A stretch of DNA of 64,000 bases, taken from an uncultured Sulfolobales archaeon. Its GTDB lineage: Archaea; Thermoproteota; Thermoprotei_A; Sulfolobales; NBVN01. The stretch lies in contig CALIKV010000005.1 of NCBI GenBank assembly GCA_938017505.1, forward strand, positions 1 to 64,000, in the 5' to 3' direction. This document shows positions 10,376-19,516 of this stretch, one piece after another (position 1 is the stretch's first letter; the number at the start of each line of letters is the position of its first letter). The notes under the pieces were generated by a model, which worked only from the letters and a program-made list of their open reading frames with translations, made no database searches and was not told the origin of the DNA. The position numbers were made by a program, and so were the translations under genes.

Positions 10376-11573
10376 AGTAACAATATATAATCTCCTCCTC
10401 TTCAAGCTCATTTATATCATCCTCAGTAAGGTTTAAGAGCGTCATGAGCACTTCTTTGGTATGTTGCCCTAATAGTGGGGCTGGGCCCCCGACCTCTGGG
10501 GTTAGGCTCTTCATTTTGAAAGGAGTCCCGACAACCGGCATTTCGCCTATTCCTGGCTGATTTATCTTAGCCAGCATCCTCCTATGCGTGACTATATGCT
10601 CGTCCCTCCACACGTCTTTCATAGTATATACTGGTGTGACCGGTATCTCGTACCTCTCAAGGGTTTCGGCGATCTCTCTCGTAGTTAGTTTCGACGTCCA
10701 CTCCTCCACTATCTCCTTCACTTTCATGTGATTCTTAACCCTATTCATGTTCGTGTTGAAGTCCTCGTGGTTTATTAGGTCATCCCTGCCTATGGCTTTG
10801 CAGAACCTGCTCCACATCTCGTTATTCCCAACCCCCACAGCAACCCAACCATCCTTCGCTTTGAAGGTATCATATGGGTAAATGAACTCATATCTGTTAC
10901 CTATTCTGGTAGGTACCCTGCCCTCAACCAACCACATCATGTTGTAGGCTTCACACGCCTGGATAACGCAGTCAACCATTGCTATATCTATCCTTTCTCC
11001 AACCCCTGTTACGTCTCTAGCTTTTAAGGCGGCCAGGATAGCTACGGTAGCGTATAGGGCGCCTAGAATATCTCCTATGGCTGTACCTACCCTGGTCGGC
11101 GGTGATTCAGGCCATCCAGTGATGCTCATTATACCTCCCATAGCCTGTGCTATCAAGTCATAAGCCGTCTTGTTTCTATACGGGCCTTCCTGACCGAACC
11201 CTGATATGGACGCGTATATTATTCTCGGGTTAACCTTGCTGATCACATTGTAATCTAACCCTAGCTTCTCCATGGTTCCGGGAGCGAAGTTCTCTATAAG
11301 CACGTCGGCCTTCTCCACTAGTCTTAAGAATATCTCCTTTCCTTTCGGCTTCTTAAGGTCTATCACGACGCTTTTCTTGCCTCTATTTATGTTGATGAAA
11401 TAAGCACTTTGATCATCTATGAATGGTGTGAAGTGCCTTGAGTCATCCCCGGTCCCTGGCCTCTCAACTTTAATTACCTCAGCGCCTAAATCAGCTAAGA
11501 TCATAGTGCAGTAAGGCCCTGCTAGGACTCTTGTTAAGTCAATGACCCTAATGCCCTCTAAAGGCTTCTTCAG
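10374..11573 (-). CDS. CaiB/BaiF family (type III) CoA-transferase; ORF extended to candidate CTG start at 11573
   Basis: Conserved LKKPLEGIRVIDLTRVLAGPYCTMILADLGAEVIKVERPGTGDDSR; the track ORF starts at an internal ATG (11504) inside the conserved block. No ATG/GTG/TTG lies in frame between the upstream TGA (11582-11580) and the conserved N-terminus. Confidence 0.85.
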   Translation of the reverse strand: MKKPLEGIRVIDLTRVLAGPYCTMILADLGAEVIKVERPGTGDDSRHFTPFIDDQSAYFININRGKKSVVIDLKKPKGKEIFLRLVEKADVLIENFAPGTMEKLGLDYNVISKVNPRIIYASISGFGQEGPYRNKTAYDLIAQAMGGIMSITGWPESPPTRVGTAIGDILGALYATVAILAALKARDVTGVGERIDIAMVDCVIQACEAYNMMWLVEGRVPTRIGNRYEFIYPYDTFKAKDGWVAVGVGNNEMWSRFCKAIGRDDLINHEDFNTNMNRVKNHMKVKEIVEEWTSKLTTREIAETLERYEIPVTPVYTMKDVWRDEHIVTHRRMLAKINQPGIGEMPVVGTPFKMKSLTPEVGGPAPLLGQHTKEVLMTLLNLTEDDINELEEEEIIYCY

Positions 11574-11579
11574 AACGCC

Positions 11580-12008
11580 TCACACCCCCTTCGCTACGGG
11601 CCTAAACTTACAGGCATAGTATATTACACCTGACTTGCTTTCCTCGCCGATCTTCCTGAAAGTCGCTTCAACCTCGGTACCTATGTCGATCTCCTCCGGC
11701 GAGCAATCGACGATCTCTGTGGTTAATTTACAACCGTCATCAAGCTCTACTATAGCCATTATGTAAGGGCCGTACTTCTCCCTTTCCATCGGTGAGGCTC
11801 TGATGACTGTGTAGGAGTATATCTTGCCTTTCCTGCTCAGCTCAACGTCCTCGAGCTCTCTACTCCCACATTGAGGACAGACCTTCCTTGATCCTACGAA
11901 GACCCTCCCGCATTTTAAGCACTTACTCCCTATTAATCTGTACCTCCTTTCAGCTAGTTGCCATATCCTTGGCGTCTTTGGTACGGACATGTCACTCACG
12001 TGTCTCAC
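11580..12008 (-). CDS. Zn-ribbon/OB-fold protein (DUF35 family), thiolase-associated
   Basis: [20 protein letters not shown] rubredoxin-like Zn ribbon and OB fold; next to thiolase and HMGCS as is usual in archaea. Confidence 0.92.
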   Translation of the reverse strand: MRHVSDMSVPKTPRIWQLAERRYRLIGSKCLKCGRVFVGSRKVCPQCGSRELEDVELSRKGKIYSYTVIRASPMEREKYGPYIMAIVELDDGCKLTTEIVDCSPEEIDIGTEVEATFRKIGEESKSGVIYYACKFRPVAKGV

Positions 12009-13180
12009 CTCCTACCTCTCCCTAAAATATGAACTATGCATGAGGCCCCTGAACCACCGATGTTATGCGTTAAGCCTATCTCGGCGTTCGACACCTGCCT
12101 CTTGCCAGCCTCATTACGGAGCTGTAACGTCACTTCCACTACTTGAGCAACCCCCGTCGCGCCGACCGGATGGCCCTTAGCCTTTAAGCCGCCACTTGGG
12201 TTCACAGGTATCTTACCCCCTAACTCAGTCACTCCTTCGTCGATTAACTTACCGCCCTCACCCTTCCTGGCAAAACCCAGGTCCTCGTAGGCCAGGATCT
12301 CCGCTATAGTGAAGCAGTCATGCACCTCAGCAAGGTTCACGTCCTCAGGCTCCACCTTGGCCATGTTGTAGGCCTCCTTAGCTGCCAGAACAACAGATCT
12401 CAAGGTCGTTATGTCGTCCCTGTCATGTAGGGCTATTGCGTCAGTTGCAGCGCCGCTGCCCAGCACGTAGACCGGCGTGTCCGTGAATCTCCTTGCTATG
12501 TCGGATCTCGCTATAATGACGGCCGCCGCACCGTCGCTGATCGGTGAACTGTCGAGCAGCCTTAACGGGTCCGCCACTAGAGGCGAGTTGAGAACGTCTT
12601 CTATCGATATCGCTCTTTGATACTGCGCTTTAGGGTTATAGGAGCCGTGCTTGTGGTTCTTGACAGCCACCTTAGCCAGTTGCTCCCTAGTAGTCCCGTA
12701 CTGTTTCATGTGTCTCCTGGCTATCAACGCGAAGAGGCCTGGGAACGTCATCCCGTAGAACGCCTCCCACTCCCTATCAGCCGCCGTCGCTAGGTGATGT
12801 GTAGACTCACTAGTCGTCACATCACTCATCTTCTCAACACCGCCCACAAGGACTACATCGTGAAGACCTGCTGTAACGGACATGAGCCCCAACCTAAACG
12901 CCATCCCCGAAGACGCGCACGCAGACTCAACCTTTAAAGACGGTACTCCAGAGATCCCTAGATAGTCAGCTAGCAACGAGCCCAAGTGCTCCTGCTCAAC
13001 CCACATGCCTGAGCCCATATTACCGACGAACATCGCTTTAACGTCTTTAAGACTCACGCGCGCGTCATCAAGAGCCTCTAAAGCCGCCTCAACGAAGAGA
13101 TCCCTCAACTGCTTGTTCCAGTGCTCATCAAACTTAGTCATGCCTACTCCTATTACAGCCACGTCCCCTCTCATGATCAC
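12005..13180 (-). CDS. Archaeal acetyl-CoA C-acetyltransferase (thiolase/SCP2-like)
   Basis: [15 protein letters not shown] active-site Cys, [17 protein letters not shown], and C-terminal [14 protein letters not shown]. Confidence 0.93.
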   Translation of the reverse strand: MIMRGDVAVIGVGMTKFDEHWNKQLRDLFVEAALEALDDARVSLKDVKAMFVGNMGSGMWVEQEHLGSLLADYLGISGVPSLKVESACASSGMAFRLGLMSVTAGLHDVVLVGGVEKMSDVTTSESTHHLATAADREWEAFYGMTFPGLFALIARRHMKQYGTTREQLAKVAVKNHKHGSYNPKAQYQRAISIEDVLNSPLVADPLRLLDSSPISDGAAAVIIARSDIARRFTDTPVYVLGSGAATDAIALHDRDDITTLRSVVLAAKEAYNMAKVEPEDVNLAEVHDCFTIAEILAYEDLGFARKGEGGKLIDEGVTELGGKIPVNPSGGLKAKGHPVGATGVAQVVEVTLQLRNEAGKRQVSNAEIGLTHNIGGSGASCIVHILGRGRR

Positions 13181-14253
13181 ACCCCATATATCTTATCCCA
13201 GAACTTTAGATACGTTGAATAATCAACGTACTTCTTCCTACTGATGTAGTCATCAACTGTGGGTGCCAGCCCCTTCTTCCCTTCTATAGCTTCCTGCGTT
13301 ACTAGGCTGAAAGCGTCAGCACCGGCCCCGGACCCGAACGAAACCAACAGTATCCTCTGACCTGGCTTAGCCTTATCCAGCACCCTTGATAGTCCTGTTA
13401 ATGAAGACCCGGAGTAGAAGTTTCCGACCCACGGCGATATGAGCCCCGGCTTAACTTGCTCTGGCTTAAAGCCCAGCCTAAGAGCAACTCTAACAGGGAA
13501 CGTTCCGTTCGGTTGATGCGGCACAAAATAATCGAAGTCACTTGGTTTAAGACCTTCCCTGCTCATCAATTCGTTAGCTGCTAACATGATGTGTTTGAAG
13601 TACGCTGGCTCTCCTGTAAACCTACCCATGTGCCTGGGGTACTTAACTTCATCCCTCCTCCAGAAGTCAGGGGTGTCTGTTGCGACGGAGTACTGACTCT
13701 CGAAGTAAGCAACGCTGGTGCTGGATTTAGACCCGATTATATATGCTGATCCGCCCGCACCCGCTGTGTACTCTAACACGTCACCAGGCCATGACTGAGA
13801 AGTGTCAGCGCCTATAGCTAGGCCATACCTGATCATCCCGCTCACCACCTGAGCCATAACGGATATGAGGGCCTCCGTCCCGGCCTTACAAGCGAACTCG
13901 TAATCAGCAGCTCTGATGGTTACCGGCGCACCTACGGCAGCGGCAACTATGGTCGCCGTCGGCTTCACAGCGTAGGGCTTAGACTCGGAGCCAACATACA
14001 CAGCACCTATGTCCTTAGGACTGACCTCAGGAGCCCTCTTTAAAGCGGTCCAGGCAGCGTTCACCGCGATGACTACTTGATCCTCATCACGACCCTTCAC
14101 CGATATTTCCTCGACCTGCAACCCGCTCTTGACCCTGGCAGGCTCCTCACCCCATACCCTAGCTATCTCGTCAAGTTTAATCCTGTAGACAGGAATGTAT
14201 GAACCCCAACCATATATGGCTGGAATGTCCCCCTTAAAGTTCATTAAGAGCAC
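13177..14253 (-). CDS. Hydroxymethylglutaryl-CoA synthase (archaeal)
   Basis: [28 protein letters not shown] catalytic Cys, [11 protein letters not shown]; clustered with thiolase and DUF35. Confidence 0.93.
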   Translation of the reverse strand: MLLMNFKGDIPAIYGWGSYIPVYRIKLDEIARVWGEEPARVKSGLQVEEISVKGRDEDQVVIAVNAAWTALKRAPEVSPKDIGAVYVGSESKPYAVKPTATIVAAAVGAPVTIRAADYEFACKAGTEALISVMAQVVSGMIRYGLAIGADTSQSWPGDVLEYTAGAGGSAYIIGSKSSTSVAYFESQYSVATDTPDFWRRDEVKYPRHMGRFTGEPAYFKHIMLAANELMSREGLKPSDFDYFVPHQPNGTFPVRVALRLGFKPEQVKPGLISPWVGNFYSGSSLTGLSRVLDKAKPGQRILLVSFGSGAGADAFSLVTQEAIEGKKGLAPTVDDYISRKKYVDYSTYLKFWDKIYGV

Positions 14254-14337
14254 CTCAGAAACTATATAACAGAGTTTAAAAAGATTATGTTAAGAATTTC
14301 ATAAACAATAGTCGAAGTAACTAATAAGTCGGTATCT

Positions 14338-14832
14338 TTATTTTTCATGGAAGTGCCTTACAGATTCCTTAAAGCCTATCCCGTGTTCTTGATCATAGAG
14401 GAAGACTCTCACGAAGCCGATGAGACCGAGCGCGTCTAGTTTGTCAGCGTCGCTAAACACCTTGGCCTCCTCGCTCGTGGGCTGGATGCCGTGGGTCGAG
14501 GCATAGCTGTAGCTGTGGTACAGTATTGCGTTCTCCACAATCCCTATCACTCGTTCACTTATTCCAAGACTCCTTAAAAGGCCGCTAGCCACAACTGCCG
14601 AGAAGTACGCGTGAGGCTCTCCTAAGACCCTCTTCACGTCATGCAGAAGAGCAACGCACTCCAGAACGTTTAAATCAACCCCCAAATTCATGCGGACAGC
14701 TATCTCGAGTGAGAGCCTGAGAACCCTCTGGACATGCGGGTACCCATGGGTCCAATCATCACCAAGAACCCCTCTAACGAACTCCTTGACCAAGGGATGA
14801 AGACAGTGTATTACTTCATCGCCTTGAAGCAA
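14338..14832 (-). CDS. HD-domain phosphohydrolase
   Basis: DDWTHGYPHVQRVLRLSLEIA...VALLHDVKRVLGEPHAYFSA HD motif. Confidence 0.85.
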   Translation of the reverse strand: MLQGDEVIHCLHPLVKEFVRGVLGDDWTHGYPHVQRVLRLSLEIAVRMNLGVDLNVLECVALLHDVKRVLGEPHAYFSAVVASGLLRSLGISERVIGIVENAILYHSYSYASTHGIQPTSEEAKVFSDADKLDALGLIGFVRVFLYDQEHGIGFKESVRHFHEK

Positions 14833-14913
14833 GTCAACACCCTACATCAGTAGTAGTGCTTAGGGTTTAATTATCGTGTTACCTACTCGACACTGTTGTG
14901 AAGATATTTTTGA

Positions 14914-16332
14914 GTGGGTGTTGAAGTAGTTACGGTAGGGTGTTGGTTAGGTGAGGGTGATTTGAGTCCCTTAACGCTCTTGCTGATCCTTTGCTCGGTG
15001 TTCGTTTTCTTGTTCACGCACTCCTCCCAGAGACTCAGGACCGTGTCCCTCCCTATCCTGACCACCTACCTGGTTATCTGTACGTCGTTCCTGATCCACG
15101 CACCCTTCACGGACGTGCCTCTAGGGTTAATGGGTCTCAAGTACAGTGACGTAGTTCACGGCGTGTTCTCCGTTAGGTTCTCCTCCGAGCTCGTCGGGGA
15201 TTTGAGGAGGCTTAGTGAACTCTGGTTTGATGTAGGGGTCTTTGACAGCTTGGTTAAGAAGAGTTACCTCTGCCCCGCCCCCTACGTGGATTACGTGTTT
15301 GAATATCCGCCTGTGGTTGGTCTCTTATGGTTTCTCACTACATGTGCTTCCTTCACCATGTCGAGCAAACTCACGCTGACGGTCAGCGAGTTCTTCAACA
15401 CAGCGTCAAGCATCAACTACACGTTACAGTCACTGGTACTGGCTTGCTTCACAGCACTTACGTTCTACCTTCTAAGGAGGGTCGCCCTAACTAGCGGCAG
15501 GCCCTTGCAGAGATCACTGCTCTTCATCGCACTGCCCTCCACAGTCCTCTACATGACCTATAATTGGGACGTGATAGCGTCGGGCCTTGCCTTGGCTTCC
15601 CTCTACGCCTTCTTGAGGAGGAGGCACTCCGTGTCAGGCACGTTGCTTGGACTCTCAGTAGCCAGTAAGATACTCACCGGGGGCCTTCTGATACCCCTCA
15701 CGTTCCACTTAATTAGAGGCGTTAGGAGCGGTGGTAATCAAGTACGTGACTTGATCGCGTTCTCAAGCGGTTTCCTGATCACTAGTTTAGGTCCTTTCGC
15801 AATTCTCTACGTGTCATCGCCAAAGGGCTTCACAGCCTTCATAACTCACCATACGGGTTGGTACTGCGAGAACTGTATCTATGCTTTAATGATCCCAGAC
15901 ATATTTAGTCCGCTCCACAAGTACCTGTACATGTTACTAGGCTCGGCATTATTTGTAGTTATTGCGATACTCTCTTACAGGGGGGCTCTTGAGGTCATCG
16001 CCCTATCCTACGCGTCTGTGGGGGGAGCAGTGGCGTTGAACTACGTCTTCACACCACAGATGATCCTGATGATAACCCCATTCGCGCTCCTGACGCTGAA
16101 CCGCCTGCTCCTCTACGCATACGTTGTAGCCGACGTAGCTAACTCCCTCCTGATAATAGCGTTCTTCGAGGACGCGTCACTTAGAACGCTCTTGTCAAGG
16201 CTGATACCAATCAACACAGGCTTTAACCCATGGACTATAGATTCACCCACGCAGTGGCTAGCAACCATCAGAAACGCAGCGATACTGATAACGATCATAT
16301 ACACGTTAATAGCGGATCGAAGGGAACGTTAA
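14914..16332 (+). CDS. Polytopic membrane protein, possible GT87/DUF2029-like glycosyltransferase
   Basis: Multiple hydrophobic segments; FEYPPVVGLLWFLTT and YNWDVIASGLALASLYAF motifs are seen in such proteins. Confidence 0.6.
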   Translation: MGVEVVTVGCWLGEGDLSPLTLLLILCSVFVFLFTHSSQRLRTVSLPILTTYLVICTSFLIHAPFTDVPLGLMGLKYSDVVHGVFSVRFSSELVGDLRRLSELWFDVGVFDSLVKKSYLCPAPYVDYVFEYPPVVGLLWFLTTCASFTMSSKLTLTVSEFFNTASSINYTLQSLVLACFTALTFYLLRRVALTSGRPLQRSLLFIALPSTVLYMTYNWDVIASGLALASLYAFLRRRHSVSGTLLGLSVASKILTGGLLIPLTFHLIRGVRSGGNQVRDLIAFSSGFLITSLGPFAILYVSSPKGFTAFITHHTGWYCENCIYALMIPDIFSPLHKYLYMLLGSALFVVIAILSYRGALEVIALSYASVGGAVALNYVFTPQMILMITPFALLTLNRLLLYAYVVADVANSLLIIAFFEDASLRTLLSRLIPINTGFNPWTIDSPTQWLATIRNAAILITIIYTLIADRRER

Positions 16333-16512
16333 ACACGTGGTTTCAGAGACATATAGACTACTGTGGGGAGGGTTGAGGGAAGCCGTGATAAATCCTATGC
16401 GGAGATCTAAAGAAGCCGTGGCGAGTTCATGGGCATCAGCTACAAAAAGACTCGCTATACTTGTTGTCTAAGTAACTTATAAGATTCGTGTGTTTAGTGT
16501 ATTGGTGATTGT

Positions 16513-16821
16513 ATGGGGAGGAGGAGCAGGAAGCGATATAAGGTGTTTAGGCCTCCGCAGAGGACCCTGCCTAGGGTGTTTCAATGTCCTGCATGCGGGT
16601 CTATGACCATCATCGTGTACATGGAGCCCTACATTAACGACGCTGGTGAGGAAAAGAAAAGAGCGCTAGTTAAGTGTATGAACCCCAAGTGTGGTTTGAG
16701 AGCTGGGTTGGAGGAGCTGCCCTCGATCTTCGAGGCCGTTGACGCGTACTCTAAGTTCCTGGATCTCTACGGTAGTGAGAAAATCAAGGTGTGGTTTGAG
16801 AAGGGGGAGTCTTTTGAGTGA
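16513..16821 (+). CDS. Elf1-like Zn-ribbon transcription elongation factor
   Basis: GRRSRKRYKVFRPPQRTLPRVFQCPACGSMTII...VKCMNPKCGLRA: basic N-terminus plus four Cys. Confidence 0.75.
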   Translation: MGRRSRKRYKVFRPPQRTLPRVFQCPACGSMTIIVYMEPYINDAGEEKKRALVKCMNPKCGLRAGLEELPSIFEAVDAYSKFLDLYGSEKIKVWFEKGESFE

Positions 16822-17566
16822 ACGTAAGCCTTGGGTCGATAACTACCTGAGAAGCAAGGTGCGTTCTGGGGAGAAACTGCACTTGACACTACTGGACCCA
16901 GATAAGGTCAATGACCTAGGTCTCGTTGACAAGACTGTGGAGGTTATGGTGTCTGAGGGGACTGACGCGTTCCTCGTAGGGGGCTCTATAGGGGTTTCAG
17001 AGACGGACATCGACGCATTGACAACCACGCTTAAGAAGTGGGGACTGCCTGTGATACTCTTTCCAGGCAACGTGTCAGGTATCTCCAGACATGCTGACGC
17101 CATACTCTTCATGTCTCTCATGAACTCCGACGACCCCTACTTCATCGTGGGCGCTCAAGTACTGGGAGCCCCCTTAGTCGCCAAGTACGGGATTGAAGCA
17201 CTTCCGACGGGCTACGTGATCGTTGGCTACGGCGGCGCAGCTGGATACGTAGGAAGGGCGAGGCCAATACCGTACGACAGACCCGAGCTTGGAGCCGCTT
17301 ACGTTCTGGCCAGTAAATTCCTTGGTAAGAGGTACGTCTACCTTGAGGCCGGCTCAGGCGCTCCCGAACCAATACCGCCTAAGTTCATTAAGGCTGCTTC
17401 AAGGGTTAAGGGCGACTTAATACTCATAGTCGGTGGCGGGATAAGGAGTTATGAGCAAGCTAGGGAGGTAGTGAGCTCAGGCGCTGACGTTATCGTGACG
17501 GGAACCGTGGTTGAGGAAAGCCCTGAGAGGGCTAGGGAGGTAGTGAGGGCTGTTAAGAAGGGTTAA
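16814..17566 (+). CDS. Geranylgeranylglyceryl phosphate synthase (TTG start overlapping elf1 stop)
   Basis: LHLTLLDPDKVNDLGL...GTDAFLVGGSIGVSE...PVILFPGNVSGIS...YLEAGSGAPEPIPPKFI...LIVGGGIRSYEQA. The track ORF (16739) begins out of family; TTG at 16814 gives a typical N-terminus. Confidence 0.93.
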   Translation: MSERKPWVDNYLRSKVRSGEKLHLTLLDPDKVNDLGLVDKTVEVMVSEGTDAFLVGGSIGVSETDIDALTTTLKKWGLPVILFPGNVSGISRHADAILFMSLMNSDDPYFIVGAQVLGAPLVAKYGIEALPTGYVIVGYGGAAGYVGRARPIPYDRPELGAAYVLASKFLGKRYVYLEAGSGAPEPIPPKFIKAASRVKGDLILIVGGGIRSYEQAREVVSSGADVIVTGTVVEESPERAREVVRAVKKG

Positions 17567-17587
17567 CCCCGTCGCTGTTGCCATGCG

Positions 17588-19129
17588 TTAGACCAGCTTG
17601 AGAGACACTACTACCCCGTACTTCCTCTCCACGCTCGCTAGTCTTCGTTTAAGCTTACGTGCTGATCTAGCCTCCTCTCTAGGAACCGTTACAGTGACCA
17701 CACTGCCGTCAAACGTTACCTCGGCTGAGGGCAGGAGTGCTAGGATGGCTCTCCTAACCCTGCCCTCGAGGTCGTTACCTGTAACCTGTCTTACAGGCAC
17801 GACGACCGTCTGCTCCCCGAAGGTGTACATCTCGTATTCCAGCTGCCCGTTGACGAAGTCCCTCACCTCGATGACGGGCCTGGCTAAGTCAGCCTCCCTT
17901 AAGCCTGTTGGGAGCTTGACGCTCATGCTTACGTCATAGACCTTACGCACCTCACCGTCCTCCAGGAAGAGGATCGTGTCTATCACGGACGGTATCATTC
18001 CTAGGTCTATCCTGCCAACGAATCTCTGGAGGGCGTCTATGGGTGATGTAGCGTGAACGACACCCACCATCCCAATGCCGGCCAGCCTCAAGTCAACGTA
18101 CAGTTTGAAGTCGTTATCTGTGCGTAACTCGTCGAAGACCGTGTAGTCCGGTCTCGAGAGTAGCAGTATGTCGTGAAGCTCCTCAGGTGTGGCGTATGTT
18201 TTAGAGTATTGGGTAACCTCTGGGGGTAGGTGCATGTCCCTGGGCGACTCTATAGTCTTGATTACTTTATTTCCTCTCCTGTAGTAATCAGCCAGTGCTT
18301 GTGCGAAAGTGGTCTTGCCCATGCCTGGAGCGCCCGCTATCAAGATGCCTTCAGCCCTCTCCTCAAGTCTCCTCATGAGCTTCTCAGGGAGGGTGTAGTC
18401 CTCCAGCTTCGGTCTGGCAAGCGGCTTCACAGCCGTTATCTCCCAGCCCTCACTCATCGGTGGCCTGGCTATTATTATCCTGTACATGTTCATCTGTATT
18501 ATGATAGAGTTAGGCCTCTCGATCTCTATGACTGCATCGGGCTCCGTGCGGGCGACCTCAAGTATCTCGTCGGCGATGGCCTCCACCTCCTCTCTAGTCA
18601 GTTGGGTCTCTGAGAGTTTTACCAGCTTCCACTTACCAGGTCTGCCCTGCTTGGCATAGGGAGCCGCCCCCTCCTTCAGATGCACGGACATGGTCTCCTC
18701 GTTGAAGAACCTCTCAATGGCGGTCATACGGCTCCTAGGCGGCGCTACGTAAAGTACTTCAATGCCTAGGGCTTCACTAGCTAGCTGCTGCGTCTTAGAA
18801 GAAGTTATTAAGGTAACCCCAGTGTCGAGTGAGTACCACCTTATCAAGGCGTCTATGTCGTCAACCCTCCTGCCACTGCTAACCACCTCGAGAGGTATCC
18901 CCTTAGACACGCACGCAGCCCTGATGAACCTCATCTCCTCAAGACCTAGAATGCCCAGGGACTTGCCGTTCTTAGCCAGTAACTCGAAGTAGTCGACGAG
19001 CTCCTTCAGTATGATTAACTTGCCCTGGATCCTCCCATCCCTGACTAACATCTTAAGAACCCCGTTAGTTACCACGCTCACATCCGGCACGTACAGCTCC
19101 ATCCCGGCTTCCTTCACGTCACGCACCAA
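17588..19129 (-). CDS. PIN domain - PilT-like ATPase - KH protein (PINA-like)
   Basis: N-terminal PIN-like (YVPDVSVVTNG), GAPGMGKTTFAQALADYY Walker A, C-terminal KH-like segment. Confidence 0.85.
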   Translation of the reverse strand: MVRDVKEAGMELYVPDVSVVTNGVLKMLVRDGRIQGKLIILKELVDYFELLAKNGKSLGILGLEEMRFIRAACVSKGIPLEVVSSGRRVDDIDALIRWYSLDTGVTLITSSKTQQLASEALGIEVLYVAPPRSRMTAIERFFNEETMSVHLKEGAAPYAKQGRPGKWKLVKLSETQLTREEVEAIADEILEVARTEPDAVIEIERPNSIIIQMNMYRIIIARPPMSEGWEITAVKPLARPKLEDYTLPEKLMRRLEERAEGILIAGAPGMGKTTFAQALADYYRRGNKVIKTIESPRDMHLPPEVTQYSKTYATPEELHDILLLSRPDYTVFDELRTDNDFKLYVDLRLAGIGMVGVVHATSPIDALQRFVGRIDLGMIPSVIDTILFLEDGEVRKVYDVSMSVKLPTGLREADLARPVIEVRDFVNGQLEYEMYTFGEQTVVVPVRQVTGNDLEGRVRRAILALLPSAEVTFDGSVVTVTVPREEARSARKLKRRLASVERKYGVVVSLKLV

Positions 19130-19191
19130 CTATATTGCGCTACACAACTTATAATACCGACCATTTGATACCTCTTATTTAAGGGTTAGTT

Positions 19192-19515
19192 GTGGAAGTT
19201 TCTAAGGGTGTTGAGATGACGATAAGCGAGATTGAAGAGGAGGCTAGGAGGGTGGTTGAGGATGGGAGGAGGAAGGCTGAGGAGATATTGAGTAAGGCTA
19301 GGAAGGAGGCTGAGGAGCTGAAGTCGAAACCTCTCGTCAATCTCGTTACGCCGGATGAGAGGAGGAGGCTTGAGGAAGAGTGTGAGGCGAGGTTGAGGGA
19401 TCTGGAGCGCTCGATGGAGAAGCGTAAGAGCAGGATCTTGAGGGCCTTCGCCGAGAAGAAAGAGGGACTTGTCAAGGAGCTCGTGGAGATCGTGACAGGG
19501 TTAAGGGAGATATAG
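19192..19515 (+). CDS. A/V-type ATPase subunit H-like coiled-coil stalk protein
   Basis: EIEEEARRVVEDGRRKAEEILSKARKEAEEL coiled coil, directly upstream of subunit I. Confidence 0.75.
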   Translation: MEVSKGVEMTISEIEEEARRVVEDGRRKAEEILSKARKEAEELKSKPLVNLVTPDERRRLEEECEARLRDLERSMEKRKSRILRAFAEKKEGLVKELVEIVTGLREI

Positions 19516-19516
19516 G

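Noticed and set aside
11500-11582. TGA between DUF35 and CoA-transferase as selenocysteine or pyrrolysine-type recoding
   Set aside because: TGA sits at the natural DUF35 C-terminus, with an SD and plausible start just downstream; no sign of a SECIS-type element was recognised.
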